Below are positions 47,610-56,250 of a stretch of DNA of 64,000 nucleotides, one piece after another (the stretch's first letter is position 1; every line of letters begins with the position of its first letter). The position numbers were made by a program, and so were the translations under genes. The stretch comes from G965197005 sp965197005 (GTDB lineage: Bacteria; Pseudomonadota; Gammaproteobacteria; Pseudomonadales; Oceanobacteraceae). Under the pieces are notes generated by a model. That model was not told where the DNA came from and made no database searches. It saw only the letters and a list, made by a program, of their open reading frames with translations. Location: assembly GCA_965197005.1 (NCBI GenBank), contig OZ239982.1:1674001-1738000 (forward strand). Reading direction: 5' to 3'.

Positions 47610-48953
47610 TGAATATTGTCATTGGTGCTGGCATAAAAGGCATATTGGCGGCAAAAAATCTAGCCAGCAAACAGCAAACAGCAAACAGCAAACAAAGGCA
47701 GCGTATCTTTATTTGATAAATCTGACTCGGTCGGTGGCATTTTAAACGGTTTAACTTGGAAGAACTACCAGATGGACTTAGGCTGCCAAATTTTTGATAA
47801 CAGTCACAGCCAAGCCACTCAATCTTTGTTAGATTTGGCGCAGAATCAATACCGCCCTCAACATATGAAGCACGGCAGTTTATTAAATCAACATTTTTCA
47901 TCAGACTATGCTGTATTGGATTTATCCCTAGCATTAAAAGACAAACAAGCAATCTATGATGAATTATTAGCGGCAGAGAAAAATCAAAAAACAGTAAAAA
48001 ATTTAGCTGATTATTTTATAAACCGCTTTGGTCAAACTGTGGGTAAACAGGTTATTAAAGCAGCTGAGAAAAAACTACATGCAAGATTAGAGAGTTTAGA
48101 TATATGTGCAAGCAAAGTGACATTTTTGGATAGAATCAAACTCTTTAATGACGAAATAAGCTTAAAATACAAAAATAGCTCAGCATTTTTAGATGCTCGT
48201 TTAGCGCACTACAACCCAGATAATCCGTCTCAATATTATGCTAATACGGACTTTAATTTTCGCAATTTTTACCCTTCAACAAATAAAGGATTAAAACAAT
48301 TTATGATTAATGCCCAGAATCATCTTCAAGATATGGGAGTTAATTTACAAATGCAATCAGAAATCACCGAGCTTTCTGACAAATACTTAATATATGCAAA
48401 TTCTCAAACTCAGAAACAAACCAAAATTGAATTTAAAAACTTACTTTGGGCAGGCGAGCTTTCTGCACTGGAGCAACTAACGTTTGGCACCAGCCAATTT
48501 AAATCTCTTATTTTTTCTATGCCCATGGTATTAGTTTATTTTGAAATCTGTTCAGAGCAAACTACAGAATATGACTATGTACATAATTACAATCAAGATG
48601 ACTTTACCTTTAGAGCCTCTAATATGGGCAGATACTCTCATCAATTTGATAATGGGAAGACATTTATTTGTTGCGAAATACCAACGTCTATAAATTCTGA
48701 TATCTGGAATAAAACAGAAAAATACTTACCCCAAATGTTAGAAGAAGCGGTAAGAATGAATATTTGCCATTCTGCTGATTATTTAGACCATAAAATCATT
48801 AAAGCACCAGTTACCTATAAAATACCCAAACAAGGCTTTAGTAACGCATTCACTCAATTTCATACTAAATTAAAACAGTACTACCCTAATATCGAATTAA
48901 TTGACCCTATTGCGACCTCATTTGTGGATATTCTTACGGCAACTAGCGATTAG
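47609..48953 (+). pseudogene. FAD/NAD(P)-binding oxidoreductase-like protein, copy B, out of frame at a 7-bp repeat
   Basis: The start MNIVIGAGIKGILAAKNLAS matches copy A at 42682. After 19 codons the gene enters four copies of AGCAAAC. With four copies the frame shifts and meets a TGA about 20 codons later. The homologous reading resumes just past the repeat in another frame (KGSVSLFDKSDSVGGILNG) and runs without a break to 48953. Three (or six) copies would give one open frame of about 445 residues. The rest is conserved with copy A, including RASNMGRYSHQFDNGKTF, so selection appears to keep the silent part. This points to reversible phase variation rather than decay. Confidence 0.85.
47666..47693. 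repeat. Heptanucleotide tandem repeat (AGCAAAC)x4
   Basis: Four perfect copies, 28 bases, inside the 5' end of the copy B oxidoreductase. Because 7 is not a multiple of 3, each gain or loss changes the reading frame. The present copy number leaves the gene off. Confidence 0.95.
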
Positions 48954-49575
48954 TGCAGGTAATAATCCATTCAGATAGAATAAGCTCCTTATGTGGCAAC
49001 GTTTGTGTGGATACGACCTCTTGTAATGAGAGGATATTAAAGTACCGTCCATACACCTCTTCTATCTCTGCTTGAGATAAAAAACTTAAAGACCCAACAC
49101 CTTTGAGCGTTCCTTCATAAGGACTATGATAAGCACTGTATTTTGGTGTGTAGCTTTGAGTTAAAAAATAAGCATCAGGTTTTAATGCTTGCTTTAAGTT
49201 AAATAGGGTTTTATCTAACGCCTCTATTGAGATACAGCAAAGTGCGGTTCTATCAACGGCTAAATCAATGCTATTTTCTGCAACTGGCACTTCAGGAAAA
49301 GCACAATGAATAAATTCACCCTGTAAGTTCTCTTGCTTAAATCGAGCACGGGCATAATCAAGGGAGGCTTGGCTAAAATCGGTACCTATTATTTCAAAGC
49401 CTTCTCTGGCAGCAAACCATAAGTTTGCTCCTGCACCACAGCCTAGCTCTAATACTTTTTGTCCTTTTTTGCCATATTTAAAGATAAAAGACACCACGCT
49501 ATCGTAGGGGTAACGATTAAGCATTCTTCCTTGCTGATAGATACTGTCCCAAATATGTTGATTGTTGTTTACCAT
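48943..49575 (-). CDS. Class I SAM-dependent methyltransferase, copy B
   Basis: SAM motif VLELGCGAGANLWFAAREGF, then GTDFSQASLDYARARF. It is 210 residues long and a paralogue of the methyltransferase at 44069, with the same beginning (HIWDSIYQQGRMLNRYPYDS). Its 3' end overlaps the end of the phase-variable oxidoreductase by 11 bases, tail to tail. It follows pseG by four bases, so it is probably translated with the pse genes. Its substrate is unknown. Confidence 0.82.
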   Translation of the reverse strand: MVNNNQHIWDSIYQQGRMLNRYPYDSVVSFIFKYGKKGQKVLELGCGAGANLWFAAREGFEIIGTDFSQASLDYARARFKQENLQGEFIHCAFPEVPVAENSIDLAVDRTALCCISIEALDKTLFNLKQALKPDAYFLTQSYTPKYSAYHSPYEGTLKGVGSLSFLSQAEIEEVYGRYFNILSLQEVVSTQTLPHKELILSEWIITCTNR

Positions 49576-49579
49576 TTTC

Positions 49580-50671
49580 TTACCCTGCTATATGTTGTTG
49601 AACCTTATTTACACCTTGCCCATCGGTAATCGCTTGAGCAGATGTGCTATATATTTTGCCTATTGCTTGACTGCTTATATTCTGTAGTGCCTCAACCAAG
49701 GATTCTTGTTGTTTGATTTCAATAGGCCAAGCTGCTTGCTGTTTAGCCAAAGCCTCGGCAATGCCCTTTTGATTATCTGCCAAAACCAACATCAATGTTG
49801 GTAAGCCCAAACAGCAACGCTCCCACGAGGTACTGCCTGCCGCTCCAATCGCCAAATCCGCATCTGCCATACGTTGTGCCATATTATTTACATTAACCAC
49901 AACTTCGGTTTGCCACGGCAGTTGTTTGGCTTTTGCCTGTACATTGGCTAAATGCGGAGCACTTGCCCCCATCACCACCGTTATATCTATATCTTGTGGC
50001 AATTCCGCATTTTTTAGGGCGGTTAAAACTTGCCCCGTGACGTTATCTTTATCCACGCCCCCTAAGCTAATGAGCAGTTTTTTTAGCTGTGGATTTGCTT
50101 GGCGACGTTGTAGGCTGTATGCCCTTAATTCGGCAAATTCAGGGCGTAGCAAGGCATATTTCGGACCAATCAGGCGTTGGCAATAGTTTGGCACAAAGGC
50201 ATCATAGTCGCTATGTTTACGTCCTAAATTTTGGTCTAGCAATACCTCGCAATCGTGCTTTCTATCTGCTAAATCATCAATAACCATGATGTGTTTAGCA
50301 AATGACCTTGCTTGAGCCTCCCAGCGCTCATCTAGGGCATAATTATCCACTACTAACCAATCAAATTGTAAGCCTTGTATCTGTGCTTGGGTTTGTGCAA
50401 AATCGACTTGCCAATCACAACCTAGCCAGTTGGCATGAGGCGGTGCATGCTGTGGGTTTGGCGCATTAAAGATTGCATTTAAATCAGAGGATAAAAGAGA
50501 TAAAACATGCCCAGCTTCTTGTATGGCTTGCACCATATTGCCATTAAAAGCTCGGCATACAAAATGGCATTGCGCCCCTTGCTCTTTTAACGCAGCGGCA
50601 AGCGTTAAGCAGCGCATGACATGCCCTATGCCTATGTGTGTTGCGCTGTCTACTCTAAATAGAATGTTCAT
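49580..50671 (-). CDS. pseG: UDP-2,4-diacetamido-2,4,6-trideoxy-altropyranose hydrolase (PseG)
   Basis: PseG removes UDP from the altrose intermediate before condensation by PseI. Family marks are the N-terminal FRVDSATHIGIGHVMRCLTLA with the catalytic-loop His, DWLVVDNYALD, and the C-terminal GT-B motif AIGAAGSTSWERCCLGLP. The length of 363 residues is normal. Fixed neighbours (Fic-like gene, PLP enzyme, SpsF-like) suggest one long minus-strand operon from pseB to here. Confidence 0.92.
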   Translation of the reverse strand: MNILFRVDSATHIGIGHVMRCLTLAAALKEQGAQCHFVCRAFNGNMVQAIQEAGHVLSLLSSDLNAIFNAPNPQHAPPHANWLGCDWQVDFAQTQAQIQGLQFDWLVVDNYALDERWEAQARSFAKHIMVIDDLADRKHDCEVLLDQNLGRKHSDYDAFVPNYCQRLIGPKYALLRPEFAELRAYSLQRRQANPQLKKLLISLGGVDKDNVTGQVLTALKNAELPQDIDITVVMGASAPHLANVQAKAKQLPWQTEVVVNVNNMAQRMADADLAIGAAGSTSWERCCLGLPTLMLVLADNQKGIAEALAKQQAAWPIEIKQQESLVEALQNISSQAIGKIYSTSAQAITDGQGVNKVQQHIAG

Positions 50672-50674
50672 TTT

Positions 50675-51379
50675 TTATTGCTTAAAGTTTTGTATAATTT
50701 TTGCGTGCAAGCAGCTACGTAAAAACTGATTCATAGGGTGAGTTTGCTCATTAGCATAAAAATTAAGCATAAGCTGATTAAACTCTTGTTGACGTTTGGC
50801 AGGCACATTAATAATAGGAAAGCCATGCTGTAATAATAATCCGTTCATCATAAACCGCCCCATGCGTTTGTTGACGTCCCAAAAAAATTGATTGCGTGCC
50901 ATATATAAAAACACGTAAATGGCTTTGTCGTATATATCATGGTAATGGTTTGCTTGCGCTTGCATTTGCTGCCATCTATTATCTAGTTCGCTAGCAGCAG
51001 GTGGTTCATAATCGGAGCCTGAAATTCTTACATAACCAGAGCGAAACTCCCCCCAAGCAAGGGATTCTTCATAAGCGGCAATGCTGTGCAGCTCTAAGGC
51101 GATGGCTTTTTTAAAAGTGAATTTTTTTTCAACAATTAGGCTAAATAGGCGTTGCCAGGTTTTTGCTTGGTTGATGACTATGTTTTGATCACTTATTTTA
51201 TGCCCGCCCACGGTAATGCCATCTAAAATGGTTTGCACCTCTGGCAAGCTCATGTTTATGCCTTCTAAGTTGACGGCATCACAGACTAAATCAGGTACAT
51301 CTCGCTTTGCCAGTTGCAAGGCTAACGCACAGTTAGGCTGCATCTGCCAGTGACTATCTTTAACGGTAAGGGTTTGCAT
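50675..51379 (-). CDS. Fic-like protein with a substituted catalytic motif
   Basis: A 234-residue all-alpha protein. The region MARNQFFWDVNKRMGRFMMN aligns with the Fic core HxFx(D/E)GN(G/K)R: F, D, N, K and R are kept, but the catalytic His position is Gln (about residue 164) and the Gly is Val. Fic enzymes usually transfer AMP to proteins, and without the His this one may be inactive or may do something else. It starts at the ATG at 51379 (AGG nine bases upstream). It sits between pseG and an aminotransferase-like gene, an unusual place for Fic. Confidence 0.65.
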   Translation of the reverse strand: MQTLTVKDSHWQMQPNCALALQLAKRDVPDLVCDAVNLEGINMSLPEVQTILDGITVGGHKISDQNIVINQAKTWQRLFSLIVEKKFTFKKAIALELHSIAAYEESLAWGEFRSGYVRISGSDYEPPAASELDNRWQQMQAQANHYHDIYDKAIYVFLYMARNQFFWDVNKRMGRFMMNGLLLQHGFPIINVPAKRQQEFNQLMLNFYANEQTHPMNQFLRSCLHAKIIQNFKQ

Positions 51380-51389
51380 AATCAAATAC

Positions 51390-52700
51390 CTAGTTTAAAC
51401 GCTTAAAACCACCATGACAGGGCTTGCCTTCTAGCAGGTTATCTATGTTTCTACCATCTTGCTCACACTCAGCAAGGGTGGCAAAAATCGTATCTAATAC
51501 TTGAGCATAAGCATCAATGAGTGTTCTGCTGTGTGCCGTACAGGCATAAAAATCAGTAGAGCCTAAAAACCCTTGTTTCAGGCTTTCTTGGGTTAGGTAG
51601 GTTTTGTATTTTAAGGCATTTTTGGAATTAAAAGAAAAGCTACTTAATGCTGGTAAGCCTGAGCGGGTAATTGATAAGCTGTATTTATCTGCCAGCGTTT
51701 GCCAAGTATTGGACATATAATTGCCATTATCAGTTAGCCTGTCCCAAGGCTTAATACGCTCCATTACTTCAATGGCTTTTAATGCCGCAGTAGGGCCAAT
51801 ACGCTCTGTCCAAAATGTGGAGCTAATAAAGGTAGACTGTGCCGCCTCCATGACCGCTTGTGTGCCCACCACCGCTGTCATGGCATAGCCGTTTGCCATG
51901 GTTTTACCTAACACGCACATATCGGGGAGCACATCATAATGGTTAAATATGGGCCCTAAATTATCTCTAAAACCTGAGGTACATTCATCAAAAATTAAAA
52001 CAATGTTGTGCTTATCTGCCAATTTGCGAATGTGTTCTAAATACCCTTCTTTAGGTGGCATATTGCGCTGTACTTCCATTTTAATAACGCCAATATTGTG
52101 GTTTTCTACTAAGTTGGTAATTTCTTCAAAGTCATTAAAAATAAAGGGCAAGGTATTGCCTTTTAAGTCTTGAGGTACACCATTGGGATCTAAGCCAGGT
52201 AATAGGTGTTCTTTTAAGCCTTGGTTGTTGCCTAAGTTGGTGGCTAAATACCAGTCATGCCAACCATGATAACCACAAATGGCTACCTTGTCTTTGCCAC
52301 TGGCAGCACGTGCAATGCGTATTGCCATGGCGTTGGCCTCTCCACCTGTACGAGCAAAACGCACCATATCTGCCCACGGACAAATATCGGTAACTAACTT
52401 TTCTGCCAGATACACTTCTTCAGGACAATTTAGGCTAGACATATTACCGTTGATAACGGTTTGCTTTACCGCTGCGTCCACTTCTTCATTACCATAACCT
52501 AAGATATTCGTGCCTATGCCCATTATCGACATATCAATGTATTTGTTGTTATCTAAATCCCAAACTTCACAGCCTTTGGCTTTAGAGAAATACGCTGGCC
52601 ATAAATCGGGCAAGAACATTTCAGGGCGTTTAGAGAGCAACATGGTGCCGCCCGGAATGAGTTTTTTGGCTTTATTGTACAGTGTTTGTCCTGTGTGCAT
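51390..52700 (-). CDS. PLP-dependent class III aminotransferase / aminomutase-like enzyme
   Basis: A 436-residue relative of glutamate-1-semialdehyde aminomutase. Visible are LIPGGTMLLSKRPE, FARTGGEANAMAIRIAR, ICGYHGWHDWY, the PLP-contact LIFDECTSGFRD and the likely Schiff-base lysine in VLGKTMANGY. A housekeeping HemL role is unlikely within this island, and a role in installing or moving an amino group on a sugar is more plausible (inference). Its start overlaps the SpsF-like stop. Confidence 0.82.
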   Translation of the reverse strand: MHTGQTLYNKAKKLIPGGTMLLSKRPEMFLPDLWPAYFSKAKGCEVWDLDNNKYIDMSIMGIGTNILGYGNEEVDAAVKQTVINGNMSSLNCPEEVYLAEKLVTDICPWADMVRFARTGGEANAMAIRIARAASGKDKVAICGYHGWHDWYLATNLGNNQGLKEHLLPGLDPNGVPQDLKGNTLPFIFNDFEEITNLVENHNIGVIKMEVQRNMPPKEGYLEHIRKLADKHNIVLIFDECTSGFRDNLGPIFNHYDVLPDMCVLGKTMANGYAMTAVVGTQAVMEAAQSTFISSTFWTERIGPTAALKAIEVMERIKPWDRLTDNGNYMSNTWQTLADKYSLSITRSGLPALSSFSFNSKNALKYKTYLTQESLKQGFLGSTDFYACTAHSRTLIDAYAQVLDTIFATLAECEQDGRNIDNLLEGKPCHGGFKRLN

Positions 52701-53476
52701 TATGTGCTCCTTATTGAGTTTTGCGCCAGTGCATCTTGTTGTAACGATTGTGCATAGCCAGCATTGCGCTGAATGTCCCTATTAAGCTGTTGTTTGCTTG
52801 GATTGTCTTTTAATAGCTGTAAAATGGTTTGATAATTAAAACAGGGGTCTTGATGGTAAAGCTGTTGGTAAATAAAGCTAATTAAATCAAAGTCTGCCTG
52901 TTCATCAACAGTTAAACGGTAAGCAGATAGGTCAGTAGGGGCTTGTAAGTTTGCTTTTTTAAACCCCTTATGTTGCACAATATAGGGGGTAACATGCTCT
53001 CTTTGTGAGGGTAGTTTGGCATTTTGCCATGCTTCTTTTAACGCACTAAAGCGCATAACTTCCACATCTAAGCCATCAGGAAAGCTAGGTGGTTGTGTGT
53101 TTGAGCTGTAATCTGCACCACTTTTGATATGTAGTTTAATCACCTCATCAATTACCTTTGGGTCAATCACGGGGCAATCGGCGGTCATACGCACAACATG
53201 CTCACCAGCATAACATTGAGCTGCCTGATAAAAACGCTCAAGCACATCGTTTAAGCTACCACGAAAACATTTAATATTTAATTTTTTACATAGCTGTAAA
53301 ATAAAATCATCAGATGCTTGGTTTGAGGTAGCCACCACTAGGGTATCAATTTGTGTGGCTTTTAAGGTACGTTCAAGTTGTAGCTCAAGCATGGGTTTAC
53401 CTAAAATAGGCAGTAATACTTTATTGGGTAAACGCTTAGAGCTGGTTCTGGCTTGTAATATGGCAGTTACACTCAT
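52700..53476 (-). CDS. SpsF-like cytidylyltransferase
   Basis: The N-terminal nucleotide-binding motif AILQARTSSKRLPNKVL and RMTADCPVIDP are typical of SpsF/CMP-nonulosonate transferases (CTP_transf_3). It probably activates the acid as a CMP-sugar. This is important because no intact pseF is present, only a 5' fragment at 55983. The length is 258 residues from the ATG at 53476, with GAGG a few bases upstream. The in-frame start six codons earlier would overlap the previous gene. Confidence 0.82.
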   Translation of the reverse strand: MSVTAILQARTSSKRLPNKVLLPILGKPMLELQLERTLKATQIDTLVVATSNQASDDFILQLCKKLNIKCFRGSLNDVLERFYQAAQCYAGEHVVRMTADCPVIDPKVIDEVIKLHIKSGADYSSNTQPPSFPDGLDVEVMRFSALKEAWQNAKLPSQREHVTPYIVQHKGFKKANLQAPTDLSAYRLTVDEQADFDLISFIYQQLYHQDPCFNYQTILQLLKDNPSKQQLNRDIQRNAGYAQSLQQDALAQNSIRST

Positions 53477-53487
53477 GATGCCCTCTT

Positions 53488-54330
53488 CTACCATAAGGTA
53501 GGGTTAATTAGTTGCGTATCATTTGAGCTTAGATTCTCTATGTTTAAGCTCGGATAAATTTGTTGCACCTTTTGATAGGCTTGCACAATCTCTTGCAACT
53601 GAGCAAGGCTAACACAACCAACCACAGCTTTAGAAATGGCGGGCTGCTTAAATAAATAGCTTAAAGCTAACTCTAATTGAGTTAATTTAAGTTGTTTTGC
53701 CACCTTATCAAATTGCATTAAATCAGCATGTTGAGCAAAGACGGGGCGAGTTTTAGCAATAAGCAAACCTTGCAAAAAAAGCGAGCGTGCGTGTACTTCT
53801 ATCTGTTTGCGCTGCGCCAATGCCAATACGCCTTGTTGACTAAAGCCATGATGCAAATGATTAGCGGGAATTTGTATGATATCTAAGGGGTAACTATTAA
53901 TAGCATGATAAGCCACATCTTCTGAGTAAAAAGAAACGCCTATTTTTTTAACCAAGCCTTGCGCTTTTAACTGCTCCAATTGTTTAAAAAACTGTGCGGC
54001 ATGGGCATGTTGGGTATCGGCTTGTTCATGCAGCAATAGTGCATACAGCTGGCTTATACCTAGGCGATTAAGAGATTGCTCCACCTCTTGCTGGGGACAT
54101 AACCCTGAGCTTAAAGTACCTATTTTAGAGATTAGGCTAAAACCATTAAGCTGACACTGACCTAATGCTTGTTCACTTGTGCCATAGGCTGTTGCGGTAT
54201 CTAAAGTCTGTATACCTATACTTTGGGCATATTCTAAAATACGTTTAACTTCAACAAGGTCAACCTGACCTTGTTGATTGGTAATGCCATAATCCAAACC
54301 AAACTGTACCGTACCTAGTGCCAATTTCAT
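53488..54330 (-). CDS. Aldo/keto reductase
   Basis: A 280-residue TIM-barrel reductase. It has LALGTVQFGLDYGI at the start, the DTATAYG segment with the catalytic Asp and Tyr, the Lys in LISKIG and the His in LLLHEQ. The cofactor site is less obvious near the C-terminus. In SpsF-containing surface glycan operons a reductase of this type is common. The sugar it acts on cannot be stated. It lies 11 bases ahead of the SpsF-like gene. Confidence 0.85.
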   Translation of the reverse strand: MKLALGTVQFGLDYGITNQQGQVDLVEVKRILEYAQSIGIQTLDTATAYGTSEQALGQCQLNGFSLISKIGTLSSGLCPQQEVEQSLNRLGISQLYALLLHEQADTQHAHAAQFFKQLEQLKAQGLVKKIGVSFYSEDVAYHAINSYPLDIIQIPANHLHHGFSQQGVLALAQRKQIEVHARSLFLQGLLIAKTRPVFAQHADLMQFDKVAKQLKLTQLELALSYLFKQPAISKAVVGCVSLAQLQEIVQAYQKVQQIYPSLNIENLSSNDTQLINPTLW

Positions 54331-54349
54331 GTTAAGACCTTATTTAATA

Positions 54350-54961
54350 TCAAAAATAAATCAATGATAAGTTATAGTAATTATCACGTACTATTTTGAC
54401 TTCAGGATAAGTTTGGCTTAACTCATTAATGTGCAAATCATTGGCATATGCTAAGACTGATTGATGGGTTTTAAAATCATCTAAGTTTTTTTCTATAAAA
54501 GCATGTAAGGTTAACCAGCCAAAAGGGTTAAATAAGAAAAATAGGTTTGAGGTTTTAGGCGGGTAAAATTCTTTGGCATTAGCCACAAAAAAATCGATAT
54601 GACAATCGTGACGCTTTTTAAAAATAGCATGATTTTGCTTAGCTTCATCAATTAATTTAGCAGAAAAATCAAATCCAGAATAAGTCTTAAAATGACTATT
54701 TTCAGCAAAATACAAAGTTGAAATACCAGAACCACAACCCACATCAATGAGATTATAATTAGCTTCGTCATAATAAAATAAATTCATTAATCTTTTAATA
54801 TTTTGCAACCAAGTTACTTGAAAAGCGGTTGAATCTGGATCTAATGCTTGGTTAGAGTCCCATGTTTGCCAATTAAGGTATTGGTTTTTAAGATAGTATT
54901 TTGCATTATAATCTTCATTATTATCTCTATCTATTTGCCTTACTTTATTGTGAACATACAT
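54350..54961 (-). CDS. Class I SAM-dependent methyltransferase, type C
   Basis: The SAM-binding motif is NLIDVGCGSGISTLYFAEN, followed by YSGFDFSAKLIDEAKQ, in a 203-residue protein. It is not closely similar to the other two methyltransferases here. Codons are AT-rich like its neighbours. It lies between the reductase and the GNAT gene in the same operon. Target unknown. Confidence 0.8.
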   Translation of the reverse strand: MYVHNKVRQIDRDNNEDYNAKYYLKNQYLNWQTWDSNQALDPDSTAFQVTWLQNIKRLMNLFYYDEANYNLIDVGCGSGISTLYFAENSHFKTYSGFDFSAKLIDEAKQNHAIFKKRHDCHIDFFVANAKEFYPPKTSNLFFLFNPFGWLTLHAFIEKNLDDFKTHQSVLAYANDLHINELSQTYPEVKIVRDNYYNLSLIYF

Positions 54962-54978
54962 ATTGAATTTGCCCTATT

Positions 54979-55989
54979 TTATTTAGATTTCAAAGTTAAA
55001 CGTATAAATTGATGGGTGCTAAAGCCTGACTTAAAGTTAGCAATACTTTTTAGCTTTTCATCTGTGGTATTTATTTTAGTAAATAACTCGCCTATTTCGT
55101 ACCATCTAATGCCAAGGCTTTTCATATGTTCAATGGCTTTAAATTGCACAACATGCCCTAAAGCCTGTGGAAAATAATCTCGCCGATATACACCTACTCC
55201 ATAATAACAATGAGAGCGGTTGTAAGTAAAAATAGCCCCCCCAATCATTTCTTGCGCTTCTTTAAGCAAGACCAAAAATGCTTTTTTTTCCTTGAGCATA
55301 CGTTTTTGCCAGTCCCAAGTTGCATCACTTCTTGTTTTTCTTCCAGCGACTTTAATGTGTAACTGATGAAAAGTATCAAAATCATCGGTTAAGGTGTCTT
55401 GAACTTCAACCTGCCATTTTTTTAAGCCTGAATTAATCAAAGAGCGGTATCGGCTTCTGAATTTAGACTTAATACAATCAACACTTAAACTTAAGTCAAT
55501 ATAACCGACCTTAAGGGCTTGTGCCGCACCTGCTTTATCAAATACTTGCTGCCCCCACAGACTTAAACCGTTATTAAATAAATCAACTTGATATTCATAA
55601 TCGCATTGATACTGTTGAACAAGTTTATCTAGTAGGTTAAAACAGCTCTTTATCAAACTTTTTTGCGTTTTTAGTGAAATAGAAGGAATAAATAAAGGCT
55701 CAAAAATCCCCCCCCCTGCGGAAGTAAGATACGGTTTTTCTTCTTTTTCTATTATAAATAAGGGCCAGATTGCAACAGGCTTATTCTGCCAAGTAATGAC
55801 AACAGAAGCATCTAAAAGTGGATTAAAGTACGCTTTTTGATAACACAAGGTAAGCCATTCATAGCTAGTATGACAAAAAGTTAATTGGCTACAAACTTGT
55901 TCCCACATCAACTCGTTATCTGCACAAACAAATTGCATACCACTTTCTTGATTAAGAGAATAAACCAGCTCATTAAAGTGCGCTAACAT
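54979..55989 (-). CDS. GNAT/FemAB-like acyltransferase with a poly-G tract
   Basis: A 336-residue protein with the two-lobed GNAT/FemAB-like layout (C-terminal EMIGGAIFTYNRSHCYYGVGVYR and KSLGIRWYEIGELF). It may add an acyl or amino-acyl group to a sugar amine, perhaps replacing PseH (inference). The codons for SAGGGIF come from an unbroken run of nine G (55708-55716 as C on the plus strand). The gene is in frame now, but slippage would switch it off. Its first codons overlap the end of a pseF fragment. Confidence 0.72.
   Translation of the reverse strand: MLAHFNELVYSLNQESGMQFVCADNELMWEQVCSQLTFCHTSYEWLTLCYQKAYFNPLLDASVVITWQNKPVAIWPLFIIEKEEKPYLTSAGGGIFEPLFIPSISLKTQKSLIKSCFNLLDKLVQQYQCDYEYQVDLFNNGLSLWGQQVFDKAGAAQALKVGYIDLSLSVDCIKSKFRSRYRSLINSGLKKWQVEVQDTLTDDFDTFHQLHIKVAGRKTRSDATWDWQKRMLKEKKAFLVLLKEAQEMIGGAIFTYNRSHCYYGVGVYRRDYFPQALGHVVQFKAIEHMKSLGIRWYEIGELFTKINTTDEKLKSIANFKSGFSTHQFIRLTLKSK
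55708..55716. repeat. Homopolymer tract, C9 (G9 on the coding strand)
   Basis: Nine uninterrupted C on the plus strand within the GNAT/FemAB-like gene, in an otherwise AT-rich region. Such tracts are known phase-variation sites in surface-glycan genes of other bacteria. Confidence 0.9.
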
Positions 55990-56072
55990 ACGAACTTATC
56001 CATTAAATTAATATCTTTTTTTGCCAGTAACAGATTACTGCCACCACGAACAGGGATAATGGCTATTTTCAT
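55983..56072 (-). pseudogene. 5' fragment of a pseF/neuA-type cytidylyltransferase
   Basis: The 29-codon reading MKIAIIPVRGGSNLLLAKKD begins like a CMP-nonulosonate cytidylyltransferase (normal motif IPARGGSKRIPxKN), then ends. The catalytic body is gone. Its end overlaps the GNAT start. It shows that an intact pseF once stood here, downstream of pseC. Confidence 0.75.
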
Positions 56073-56250
56073 TGCTCATCCTTTTGTCGCTTTAGTGTTG
56101 TACTATCTTCTAATAGTCTCATCTGACCAATCTCCTAAGTGCTTTCTATTCATTTTTTAGGTGATAAGACGAAATGATTAAAACCTGCCTGCTCTACATT
56201 GACAAAATGAACAGTAACCATTTGAATTTCAAGTTGTTTATTAGCTATTT
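56073..56250. other. Degenerate spacer with short leftover readings
   Basis: Between the two fragments I find only short minus-strand readings (for example one starting MKIANKQLEIQMV and one starting MRLLEDSTTLKRQ) that I do not recognise. They look like debris or tiny genes of unknown meaning. Nothing else is supported. Confidence 0.4.
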
